Below are positions 7,332 through 14,534 of a stretch of DNA of 15,254 nucleotides, piece by piece. This stretch comes from an uncultured Rubrivivax sp. (GTDB taxonomy: Bacteria; Pseudomonadota; Gammaproteobacteria; Burkholderiales; Burkholderiaceae_C): NCBI GenBank assembly GCA_937975735.1, contig CALJUI010000306.1, positions 1 to 15,254 of the forward strand, in the 5' to 3' direction. A program made the translations under genes and the position numbers. The notes beneath the pieces are model-generated. The model was not told where the DNA came from and did no database searches. It saw only the letters and a program-made list of their open reading frames with translations. Within the stretch, counting starts at the first letter, position 1. Each line of letters begins with the position of its first letter.

Positions 7332-7606
7332 CGCTCCGGTTGGCGCGTCAGGTCGGCGCCGCAATTCCTGCAGTTCTTTGTCGGCCAACCGACATGAGCG
7401 AAGCCAGTCTCGCGCCTTGAATTCTCGGTCACGGATCGGCCACACTTCCGACACTTGACCATGCGCAGCAGTCGACCGGCTGCGAAAGGCCACAGCAGCA
7501 AGGCCAATCCAAATTCAGTGTGCCAATAGAGCATGGCGGATCCCAGGAGGAATCCGATTGCCAGAAGCCCGAACACTAGAAGCCGGAATCGTAGGTGCGT
7601 GCTCAT
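7328..7606 (-). CDS. Small two-TM zinc-ribbon membrane protein, first of three paralogues (candidate immunity protein)
   Basis: This 92-residue protein has two predicted membrane segments (about 9-27 and 30-46), a basic linker (GRLLRMVK) and a zinc-ribbon-like C-terminus with Cys 52/55 (CRKCG) and 79/82 (CRNCG). It starts 17 bp downstream of the RHS stop codon, so it is the gene immediately 3' of the RHS C-terminal tip, the classic place for an immunity gene in polymorphic toxin loci. I chose the ATG at 7606; a TTG at 7636 overlapping the RHS stop would add 10 residues and break the Cys register shared by the three paralogues. The local base composition is visibly less G+C-rich than urt or ureD, hinting at transfer together with the RHS tip. 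Confidence 0.77.
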   Translation of the reverse strand: MSTHLRFRLLVFGLLAIGFLLGSAMLYWHTEFGLALLLWPFAAGRLLRMVKCRKCGRSVTENSRRETGFAHVGWPTKNCRNCGADLTRQPER

Positions 7607-7623
7607 CCCGTAGACCCATTCGC

Positions 7624-10600
7624 TCAGGGTTTGCAAAGGCCGGCTATGGCGGTGAATGCATCAGTAAGAAACTCACGCAGGCTCCAAGCACCAGTCTCCG
7701 CACGAGTGAGGGCCGCTCCAAGCTGCCCGCCGAAACCAACAGAGAAGCCAAGCGGATTTAGGTTGCTGTCCAGCATCAGCGTCGAGGACGCAGGGCCACC
7801 GGCGAAGTTTGCATTGAAGCTGATGCCGCGTATGTCGTTCACGTCACCACGAATCAGTCCCCACTGCTTGGAGATCCCAGCCAGGTAACCTCCGGACAGC
7901 CCGCCGGACCATAGAAGACCGAAGTCCAGGCCGCGATGGTCAACGGTGACGAAGACGCCTACGTACCCTTCAAGTCCAAGACCGCGAGTGAATCCACCCC
8001 CGAATTGAAGGATCCCGTTGATAAGACCCGAGGGGTCAATTGTCGAGACCGGTTGACCTGCTGCGTAGCCGTATGTATTGATCCCGCCTGCCAACCCAAT
8101 CGGATCGCTCTGGGTATACCTCCCCACCGTCGGATCGTAGTACCGATGCCAGTTGTGCCAGCCGCCGGTCTCGGCGTCGAAGTACTGGCCGGGGAAACCG
8201 AGGTTCAGGCCGCCGACGGCGTCGACCACCACCGTGCGGTCGAAAGCCGCGTTGTTGGCGCGCCAGACGACGTTGCGGTTCGCGTCGCTCAGCAACTCGG
8301 GCCGCCCCAGGTGGTCCGAGTGCGCCGCATGAAAACTCCCCGCCCGCCACAGCCCCAGCAGCTGCCCACCGAGCCAGACATAACTCGTCGGCGTAGGCCC
8401 GTGCTCGTAGAGCAGGCGGCCGTCGGGCCGGTACACGAAAGCCGTGCTGCCGGCGCCTGAAGTCTTCCAGGCGCGCTGGTTCAGGCCGTTGTGGCGGTAG
8501 TCGCCGAGCAGCGCGCCGTTGAGGTAGACCGCACCCAGGCGGTTGAAGCCGTCGTAGCCGTAGGTTCGGGTGCCGTCGGGCCGGGCGTCGCTGGCCAGGT
8601 TGCCGGCGTTGTCGTAGCCGAAGCTGCGCGAGGTGGCGCCGTTGAGGTTGAACAGGCGGTTGGCGCCGGGGTCGTAGACCAGGCCGACATGGCCCTGAAC
8701 GGTCTGGTGCCCGATGCGGTTGCCCACCGTGTCCCACTGGAAGCCCTGGTTGGCGCCGCTGCGGGTGACGCTCGCCAGCCGGTCGTTGGGGTCGTAGCCG
8801 AAGGTGGACGACTGTGCGGGGTAGACACCGTCACTGATCGATTGCAGCGTGTTCGTGGTGTGGTAGCCGTAGGTCAGCAGATGCAGCCCAGGGCTGTAGA
8901 TCTGGCTCAGGCGGCTGTCGACATCGTGCGACATCAGCGTGGCGGCCTGGCTGCCAAAGCGCCAGGCGTATCGCCTCTCGGTCGCCGGCTGGTAGAGGAA
9001 CGAGTCGGCCATCGTCGACCAGACGCCTCCTGCATTGCTAGCGATGCTCGCCAGCCGGCCGGCAGCGTCCCAACCGTAGGTAAGGACAAGGCCACTCGGG
9101 TAGCTCATGCTCGTGAGTCGGCCGGCGGTGTCGTAGCCCCAGCTTGTCGTGAAGCTGCTGCCGTACACGGTGTTGACCTGTTGCGTCAGCTCCCCGGCCG
9201 CGTTGTACTGGTAGGTGGTCTGCCCGGTCGCGTCGTTGATGCGAGTCAGGCGACCGCGGCCGAAACTGCCTTCGTCGTAGGTGAACCACTCGGTGACGCC
9301 GCTCGCCGTTCGCTGCGTCATGCGGTCCAGCGCATCCCAGCCGAAGGTGATGACCTTGCCGTTGGCCATCGACTGCGAGCTGCGCCGACCGGCGGCGTCA
9401 TAGGCATAGGTCGTGGTGCCGCTGTCGGGGCTGGCCTGGGACAACAGGTTGCCGAAGCCGGAGTAGGTGTAGTTGGTCTGCAGGTTCCTGGGGTCGCGCA
9501 CGTACTGCAGCTGGCCTTCGTTGTCGTAGCCCATCCATGTCACGCCGCCGTCCGGGGCGGTGGTCTTGATCAACCGGTTCTGCGCGTCGTAGTCGTGGCT
9601 GGTGATGCGCCCGGCGGCGTCGATGCGGGTCTTGACGTTGCCGTTGGCGTCGTAGGTCAGCGCCATGCTCTGGCCGGCGTTGCCATACATCAGCACCGGT
9701 CGGCCGAAAGTGTCCAGCTGGGTCATGGCTGTGAAGTCGCCGCCGGCCATTGCCACTGGCGTGGACCCGCTGAGGCCCGGCACGTGGCGGGTCGAGCGCA
9801 TCGTCACCGTCCTGGACGCCGCGCTGTACTCGCGGACCACGTACTCGCCGAGCACGTTGCCGGTGCGGTCGGCCACCATCGCGGCGTTGTACCGTGTTCG
9901 AGCCACGCTGCCGGTCGGACCGAAGACGTCGGTGACCTGACGGTTGTTGTTGTAGGCCACCGTCGTGGTCCGCGAGCCGCCGCCGATGGCCAGCGTCGTC
10001 GCGGTGAGCTTGCCGCTCGGATCGAAGGCGTAGTCGGTCGTCGCGCCGTTCGGGTCGACGAAGCGGCCCGCCAGGCCCAGGCCGTTGTAGTTCGACCAGG
10101 TCGACTGATGGCCCAGCGCATTGGTCGTCGAGGTCTGGTTGCCCTGGTTGTCGTAGGCGGCTGTGGTCAACGCGCTCGCACCGCCTGGCAGGCTGCGGCT
10201 GGCCGACATCGACGCGAGTGTCCGGTTCGGGTGGAAGGTGTAGGCGAAGGTGACCGTGCGGGCGGGTGTACCGGCCTTCTGGTCGGAGACGGTCTCGCTC
10301 TGCAGGCGTTGAGAAGCAAAGCCGGCGTTCCACGGGTAGTAGGCGTAGTTGATCGTTCGATAGACGACGCCATTGGCGCCCCGGTAGCGCTTCTCCGCCA
10401 CGTCCGGCCCGGCCCAGGTGTATTCGATGCTGTGCGCCTGCGGGGTCTGTGCCGCCGTGGTCTCCTGGAGCAGGCGGCCCGCGCTGTCATAGCTGTAGTC
10501 CGTCTTGTTTCCGTTCCAGTCGAGCGTGTAGTCGATGTAGCCCGCCGCGTCGTAGACCACGCTGGCGCTCATCGGGCTGCACTTGGCCAACGCGGCGTTG

Positions 10601-11946
10601 GACACGCCCGTGAGCCTCAGCGCCCCCGTCGGGCCCGCGAAGTTGAAGGTTGTGCTGGCACCGTAGGCACCGGTCACCGTGGTGGTATTGGCACCGTAGC
10701 TGAAGGTGTCGATGTATTCCGCGTCGGATCGGCTGCTGCTGGCGACTCGTTTGTCGGCCTGATACGCATAGGTGCTGGTCCGCACACCGTTGATGGAGAC
10801 GCCGGTGAGCAACGTGCGGTCGGCCGGATTCTCGTAGTGGTAGCTGGTGACGTCGGGATTGGCGCCGGGTGCCGTCACTTTGATCAGCATGCCGGTGGAG
10901 GGGTCGTACTCGTAGCCCCAGACGTTGCCAGCGGGATCCGTCACCCATCGCGCGGCGCCGTACTCGTAGGCGAAAGAAAAGTACTTGCCCGCCAGGTTCG
11001 TGACCCGAGTGATTTGTGACCCTGCGTAGGTGTAGGTCAGCGTCGTGCCGATGCCCTGAACCGACGTGGTCAAGTGCCGGCCGGAAGCATTGAAGGTGTG
11101 GGTCGTCTTGTCGATGTTTAGCGACCACGCCCCGGTTCCAGGGCTGTAACCGAGCGATCCGAGCGCGACCGCTCCCTGGACCTGATAGACGCCTGGATCA
11201 GTCGCCACCATGGTGTAGAGGTACCTCGCGCCGCCGGGAAACGTGACGGTCGCGTCACGCGGGATGCAACCCACGTCGGTGTTGATGCAAGGCAGGGTGG
11301 ACTTCGTGACTCGGTGAGGATCGAGGGCAGACAGCCAGCGCGCGCCGAAGAACGCACCGACCACGTCGCTGCTGCGATAGCGACGGTGAATGCCCATCGC
11401 ATACAGGCCGTGCATGCTGGCATCCGTCGTGGTCACGGTCTGCTCGCCGGTGGCGACGATCACGCCGGAGCAGGTCATCGGATGCGACAGCGTCGGTGTC
11501 GCGTCGCTGTTGTTGGCCGCTGCGGGCCTGGCCTTGACGGAGGTGCCTGGCCTGGTGTCCTGGTCTTTTCCGGTGGCACCCCAGGAGTCGATCTCCATCT
11601 GGCGCTCGGCGGCGCGACGGCCGCGCTCGATGGCGGCATTGCGCCAAGACATGAAGAGCAGGTCGCCGTCCCTGGCCGGGCGAAAGCCGTGAATGGCTGA
11701 GACGCGATCCTCCCGGCTCTGACTATCCATCGCCCAAGTGGACCGGACGCTGTCGCGCTGGCTGTCTTGTTCGCTGCGAGGTGACGGGTCTTCGCCGTCT
11801 CCTGTTCGGCTGCAGCCCTGCGCATAGGCCGTGTGCCCGACCGCGATGCACGCGAGCACGACGCATGGCATCAAGACGGTCCGGAAGAGCCTTCTCGTCG
11901 GCGCATGCGCCCCGGTACGTCGGTGCGAAGGATGGCGGATAGACAT
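7624..11946 (-). CDS. Exported RHS/YD-repeat protein (candidate polymorphic toxin)
   Basis: This protein has about 1440 residues. The ATG at 11946 has a strong ribosome site and opens a Sec signal peptide: a basic n-region, the hydrophobic LMPCVVLACIAVGH, and TAYA|QG near residue 42. A linker is followed by a DUF6531-like segment (CSGVIVATGEQTVTTTDASM) and a long series of YD repeats, for example YEYDPSTGMLIKVT and YDYDAQNRLIKTT, which in the family form a hollow beta-cocoon around the C-terminal cargo. The RHS-associated core is plain: SDHLGRPELLSD, LGFPGQYFDAETG, HNWHRYYDPTVGRYTQSDPI and STIDPSGL. After DPSGL comes a 132-residue tip of different composition (7627-8022). No PAAR or VgrG-related domain is visible, so Sec export rather than T6SS loading is inferred. 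The frame is intact. Upstream in-frame codons to 12153 have no signal-like sequence and no ribosome site. Confidence 0.9.
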   Translation of the reverse strand: MSIRHPSHRRTGAHAPTRRLFRTVLMPCVVLACIAVGHTAYAQGCSRTGDGEDPSPRSEQDSQRDSVRSTWAMDSQSREDRVSAIHGFRPARDGDLLFMSWRNAAIERGRRAAERQMEIDSWGATGKDQDTRPGTSVKARPAAANNSDATPTLSHPMTCSGVIVATGEQTVTTTDASMHGLYAMGIHRRYRSSDVVGAFFGARWLSALDPHRVTKSTLPCINTDVGCIPRDATVTFPGGARYLYTMVATDPGVYQVQGAVALGSLGYSPGTGAWSLNIDKTTHTFNASGRHLTTSVQGIGTTLTYTYAGSQITRVTNLAGKYFSFAYEYGAARWVTDPAGNVWGYEYDPSTGMLIKVTAPGANPDVTSYHYENPADRTLLTGVSINGVRTSTYAYQADKRVASSSRSDAEYIDTFSYGANTTTVTGAYGASTTFNFAGPTGALRLTGVSNAALAKCSPMSASVVYDAAGYIDYTLDWNGNKTDYSYDSAGRLLQETTAAQTPQAHSIEYTWAGPDVAEKRYRGANGVVYRTINYAYYPWNAGFASQRLQSETVSDQKAGTPARTVTFAYTFHPNRTLASMSASRSLPGGASALTTAAYDNQGNQTSTTNALGHQSTWSNYNGLGLAGRFVDPNGATTDYAFDPSGKLTATTLAIGGGSRTTTVAYNNNRQVTDVFGPTGSVARTRYNAAMVADRTGNVLGEYVVREYSAASRTVTMRSTRHVPGLSGSTPVAMAGGDFTAMTQLDTFGRPVLMYGNAGQSMALTYDANGNVKTRIDAAGRITSHDYDAQNRLIKTTAPDGGVTWMGYDNEGQLQYVRDPRNLQTNYTYSGFGNLLSQASPDSGTTTYAYDAAGRRSSQSMANGKVITFGWDALDRMTQRTASGVTEWFTYDEGSFGRGRLTRINDATGQTTYQYNAAGELTQQVNTVYGSSFTTSWGYDTAGRLTSMSYPSGLVLTYGWDAAGRLASIASNAGGVWSTMADSFLYQPATERRYAWRFGSQAATLMSHDVDSRLSQIYSPGLHLLTYGYHTTNTLQSISDGVYPAQSSTFGYDPNDRLASVTRSGANQGFQWDTVGNRIGHQTVQGHVGLVYDPGANRLFNLNGATSRSFGYDNAGNLASDARPDGTRTYGYDGFNRLGAVYLNGALLGDYRHNGLNQRAWKTSGAGSTAFVYRPDGRLLYEHGPTPTSYVWLGGQLLGLWRAGSFHAAHSDHLGRPELLSDANRNVVWRANNAAFDRTVVVDAVGGLNLGFPGQYFDAETGGWHNWHRYYDPTVGRYTQSDPIGLAGGINTYGYAAGQPVSTIDPSGLINGILQFGGGFTRGLGLEGYVGVFVTVDHRGLDFGLLWSGGLSGGYLAGISKQWGLIRGDVNDIRGISFNANFAGGPASSTLMLDSNLNPLGFSVGFGGQLGAALTRAETGAWSLREFLTDAFTAIAGLCKP
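7627..8022 (-). other. RHS C-terminal variable tip (putative effector domain)
   Basis: The 132 residues after the DPSGL motif are glycine-rich with alternating hydrophobic residues (FGGGFTRGLGLEGYVGVFV, LLWSGGLSGGYLAG, GFSVGFGGQLGAAL) and end in a helical AWSLREFLTDAFTAIAGL. I see no nuclease, deaminase or other enzyme motif. The pattern suggests beta strands and perhaps membrane association. The DNA here is visibly less G+C-rich than the core, as expected for an exchanged tip. Toxic activity is inferred from architecture only. Confidence 0.6.
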
Positions 11947-12178
11947 GCGATTTCCTCCCCTGGCAGGCCCTTCCCTAGGACGCCCAGTGGGTGCCGCGGG
12001 AAGGTGAGAGGTCTGATTCGCCTCCCTTGGTCCGGATCGTTCTCTGCAGCCATTGCGCCAGCAACGGTGGTTTCCTGCCTGCCAGGTCTGACAGGGGTCC
12101 CCTTGACACGCGGGTCGGATCGTTCGGCGGGTTCTCGTAGATCGAGACGCCATTGCCGCGAAGCTGGGTGCCGCTGCT
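11947..12178 (-). promoter_or_regulatory. RHS gene leader / intergenic region after ureD
   Basis: This is 232 bp between the ureD stop and the RHS start, in contrast to the short gaps among the genes upstream. It probably carries the RHS promoter, though I cannot pick confident -35/-10 boxes on the - strand. A 7-bp inverted repeat CCTTCCC/GGGAAGG (11969-11975 and 11998-12004), enclosing an inner CCCA/TGGG pair, lies just before the ribosome site and could form a leader hairpin. No terminator with a T-run is visible for ureD. Confidence 0.35.
11953..11961 (-). promoter_or_regulatory. Strong ribosome binding site deciding the RHS start
   Basis: On the - strand AGGGGAGGA lies six bases before the ATG at 11946. 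It is the clearest Shine-Dalgarno sequence in the window. It supports the start at 11946 over open-frame codons extending upstream to 12153. Confidence 0.8.
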
Positions 12179-13051
12179 TCAGGTCTGCCAGATCCGCGGC
12201 GGGTTCGCCGCCATGCCCCAGGCCGCCTGCCGCCACGCCGAGCGCAGCGCCGTCAGCCGTTGCATCAAAGGCTCGACACGATGGGCCAGACCGCGCCAGA
12301 CGACCACCTCGTCGTGCGGACTGCTGACGCCGCCGACGACCCGCTCGTCGTCCGTGCCTTGCTGCGCGGCCGTCTGCAGCGCCTCGCGCAGCGCCGGGGC
12401 TAGCGCTTCGCCGGCGGCGAACCAGGCGGTGGCCAGCACGCTGCGCCCGGCCCAGCCGAGCGGCGAGTCGAGCAGCCGGCGGTCGCTCGCGTCGACCCGG
12501 CCGCGCTCGAGCCACACGCCGGGCAGTTCCAGGTGCTGCAGGTAGTGCCCGTGCCGGAACGCCGCGTCGGCCGCCGGCAGGCCGAGCGCGAGCAGGTCCC
12601 AGCCGATCATCTGCGCGCCGGGCGCGAGTTCGAAGCGCATGCGGTTCTCGGCGCGGCAGCCGTCGAAGGCGATCGTCTCCAGCGGCAGCCATTCGAGCCT
12701 GGCGCCGGCGGCCACCTGCGCGGTGACCGACTGCGTCGCGGTCGCGCCCTCGCTGCGGTAGAAGCGCGTCGCGCCGGGGGTCGTGATCAGCGCGTGGCTG
12801 CCGGCGTCGAGGCGGACGTCGATCGCCAGCCGGTCGCCGCCGACGATGCCGCCGGGCGGGTGCACCAGCACGTGGTGGCAGACGGCCGGCCCTTCCGGGT
12901 ACAGGCGCTGCAAGACGCGCAGCGGGCCGTCGTGGCGGTCGTGCGCGGTGGTGCGATCGCCGTCGCGGCGGTAGTGCAGGCTCAGGTGCCCGCGCCAGCC
13001 GGCGCGGGTCTCCGGGGCGTCGGTGACGGGAAGGGCAGGGTGCGAATCCAT
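12179..13051 (-). CDS. ureD: Urease accessory protein UreD (UreH)
   Basis: This 290-residue protein is a chaperone that, with UreF and UreG, binds apo-urease and helps deliver CO2 and nickel to the active site. Family hallmarks are LRVLQRLYPEGPAVCHHVLVHPP, GGIVGGDRL, ALITTPGATRFYRS, LEWLPLETIAFDG and the C-terminal PPRIWQT, so the protein is complete. The start lies 25 bp after the stop of the SUMF1-like gene, suggesting co-transcription with the ABC/DUF1854/SUMF1 genes. Downstream there is no ureA, ureB or ureC; the RHS gene comes next. In many Burkholderiales ureD is followed by the urease subunits and preceded by urtE on the same strand, so this copy looks displaced. The product is secure; its partners must be encoded elsewhere. 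Confidence 0.95.
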   Translation of the reverse strand: MDSHPALPVTDAPETRAGWRGHLSLHYRRDGDRTTAHDRHDGPLRVLQRLYPEGPAVCHHVLVHPPGGIVGGDRLAIDVRLDAGSHALITTPGATRFYRSEGATATQSVTAQVAAGARLEWLPLETIAFDGCRAENRMRFELAPGAQMIGWDLLALGLPAADAAFRHGHYLQHLELPGVWLERGRVDASDRRLLDSPLGWAGRSVLATAWFAAGEALAPALREALQTAAQQGTDDERVVGGVSSPHDEVVVWRGLAHRVEPLMQRLTALRSAWRQAAWGMAANPPRIWQT

Positions 13052-13076
13052 CGGCGCGCCAGTGTAGGGGCCGCGC

Positions 13077-14072
13077 TCAGCGCTCTTCGAGCAGCAGCCG
13101 AAAGCCGACCAATGTGTAGCGCGTCGACGCCGCGTTCCAGTTGCGGTAGCTGCAGCGCGCGTAGAACGGCCAGGTGTGCCAGGACCCGCCGCGCCGCACG
13201 CGCACGGTGCCGTCGGCCGGGCCGGGCGGGTCGTCGACCGGCGACCTTGCGTAGTAGTCGTCGTCGTGCCAGTCGGCCACCCACTCCCAGACGTTGCCGT
13301 GCAGGTCGTGCAGGCCGAAGGCGTTCGGCGCGAAGCTTCCGACCGGCGCCGTGAAGCGCCAGCCGTCGCGCCGCGGCAGCGCCTGCGCGGCCCAGCGCGG
13401 CCAGTCGGCAGCGGCGTCGAGGTCGAACACGTTGGCGACCGTCGCCAGCGTTCGCGGATCGTCGCCGCTCGAATACCGGGTCGTCGTGCCGGCGCGGCAG
13501 GCGTACTCCCACTCGGCCTCGGTCGGCAGCCGGTAGCGGCGGCCCTCGGTGCGGCTCAGCCAGGCGGCCATCGCCACCGCGTCGCGCCAGCTCACGTTGA
13601 CCACCGGGTGGTCGTCGCCTTGCGGGAAGCCCGGGTCTTGCCAGGACCAGCGCGGGTCACGGCCGGCGAAGGCGTCGCCGCGCTGCGCCCTCGACGCCGC
13701 ATGGGCCGGGTCGAAGCCGTAGCCGCCGGTGCCGTCGGCGATCGATTCGGGCACGTGGCCCGAGGCCTCGACGAAGCGGCGGAACTGCGCCACCGTGACC
13801 TCGTGCCGGCCGAGCCAGAAGGCGCGCGTGATCCGCACCTCGTGCGCCGGGGCCTCGTCGGCGAGCAGCGCGAAGCGCTCGCGTTCGAGCTGGGGGAAGT
13901 CGCGCGCGAGCGACGCCGCCGACTCCTCGCTGCCCATCGTGAAATGGCCGGCCGGCACCAGCACGAAGGCCATGCCGAGCGAGTTGTGCAGCAGCCGCGG
14001 CGCGGTGGCGCAGGCCGTCAGCGCCAACGCCCCCAACCCGATGACGAGTGCGCGCGCGCGGGTTCCGTGCAC
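13077..14072 (-). CDS. SUMF1/FGE-like lipoprotein (formylglycine-generating-enzyme family, probably not a true FGE)
   Basis: This 331-residue protein carries a lipobox LTAC (Cys 21) after a short hydrophobic signal, so it is predicted to be lipid-anchored. The SUMF1 fold follows: FVLVPAGHFTMGSEE (36-50), FWLGRHEVTVAQF (85-97), PVVNVSWRDAVAMAAWLS (156-173), RLPTEAEWEYACRAGTTTR (181-199), GLHDLHGNVWEWVADW, then RGGSW (294-298) and GFRLL. Authentic FGEs carry two redox cysteines shortly after the RGGS motif; here those positions appear to be Thr and Ala, with a lone Cys at 307, so sulfatase activation is doubtful. The start is a GTG six bases after the DUF1854 stop, consistent with an operon. 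The role is unknown; related SUMF1-fold proteins include ergothioneine/ovothiol-type sulfoxide synthases and ligand-binding domains. Confidence 0.88.
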   Translation of the reverse strand: MHGTRARALVIGLGALALTACATAPRLLHNSLGMAFVLVPAGHFTMGSEESAASLARDFPQLERERFALLADEAPAHEVRITRAFWLGRHEVTVAQFRRFVEASGHVPESIADGTGGYGFDPAHAASRAQRGDAFAGRDPRWSWQDPGFPQGDDHPVVNVSWRDAVAMAAWLSRTEGRRYRLPTEAEWEYACRAGTTTRYSSGDDPRTLATVANVFDLDAAADWPRWAAQALPRRDGWRFTAPVGSFAPNAFGLHDLHGNVWEWVADWHDDDYYARSPVDDPPGPADGTVRVRRGGSWHTWPFYARCSYRNWNAASTRYTLVGFRLLLEER

Positions 14073-14078
14073 GGCGGC

Positions 14079-14534
14079 TCAGAGGAATCGTTCGAGCAGC
14101 CGCCGCGAACGGCGGTCGAGCGTGCGCGGCTCGCGCATCCGGTAGCCGATGCCGTGGCTGTCGGTGACCAGCAAGCCGCCACCCGGCAGCCGGCGGATGT
14201 CCTCCTCGCCCTTCAGCACGAACTGCGTCGGGCCGCGGTCGGTGTCGACCTGCCAGGTGCTCGGCGTCGAGAAGGTCGAGACCTCGCGCAGCGCCAGGAT
14301 CTCGGGCATGAACTCCTGCGCGGCGAGGAACTCGTCGACCAAGGCACGCGATTCGGCGGGCAACTCATCCAGCCGATCGACCCACTGTCTTTCTCGGCCA
14401 TCGGGGCCGACCAAGGACAGCCCTTCGTCGGGCGCGCTGAGCGGAAACGCGCGCACTGGCAGCACGCCCTCGTGGACGGTGCCGTCGGCCAGCGCCAGCA
14501 CCAGCCGGCCGTGGGCATCGCGGTGCAGCTTCAT
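14079..14534 (-). CDS. DUF1854 family protein, partner of the adjacent ABC exporter (cyanophycin-associated type)
   Basis: This 151-residue soluble protein has no signal or membrane segment. It has the DUF1854 pattern: VRAFPLSAPDEGLSLVG near the N-terminus, LDELPAESRALVDEFL and EFMPEILALREVS in the middle, then STWQVDTDRGPTQFVLKGEE, DIRRL and LLVTDSHGIGYRM. Such proteins are annotated in proteobacteria as cyanophycin metabolism-associated DUF1854 proteins, next to a dedicated ABC transporter and often the cyanophycin synthetase genes. The ATG overlaps the stop of the upstream ABC gene in an ATGA, so they are translationally coupled and probably work together. The molecular function is not established. 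The family call comes from recalled pattern, not a search. Confidence 0.85.
   Translation of the reverse strand: MKLHRDAHGRLVLALADGTVHEGVLPVRAFPLSAPDEGLSLVGPDGRERQWVDRLDELPAESRALVDEFLAAQEFMPEILALREVSTFSTPSTWQVDTDRGPTQFVLKGEEDIRRLPGGGLLVTDSHGIGYRMREPRTLDRRSRRLLERFL

Noticed and set aside
8491..11019. A very long + strand open frame (over 800 codons) antisense to the RHS gene
   Set aside because: Its translation is Val/Gly/Arg/His-rich low complexity without family motifs. It arises from G/C third-position bias opposite a repetitive gene.
8030..11500. Recurring short motifs in the RHS gene as a CRISPR array or tandem DNA repeat
   Set aside because: The periodicity is at protein level (YD repeats); the DNA units are not identical and have no uniform spacers.
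12103..12108. TTGACA on the + strand as a promoter -35 box
   Set aside because: No -10-like sequence at a suitable distance, and the genes to the right lie on the opposite strand.
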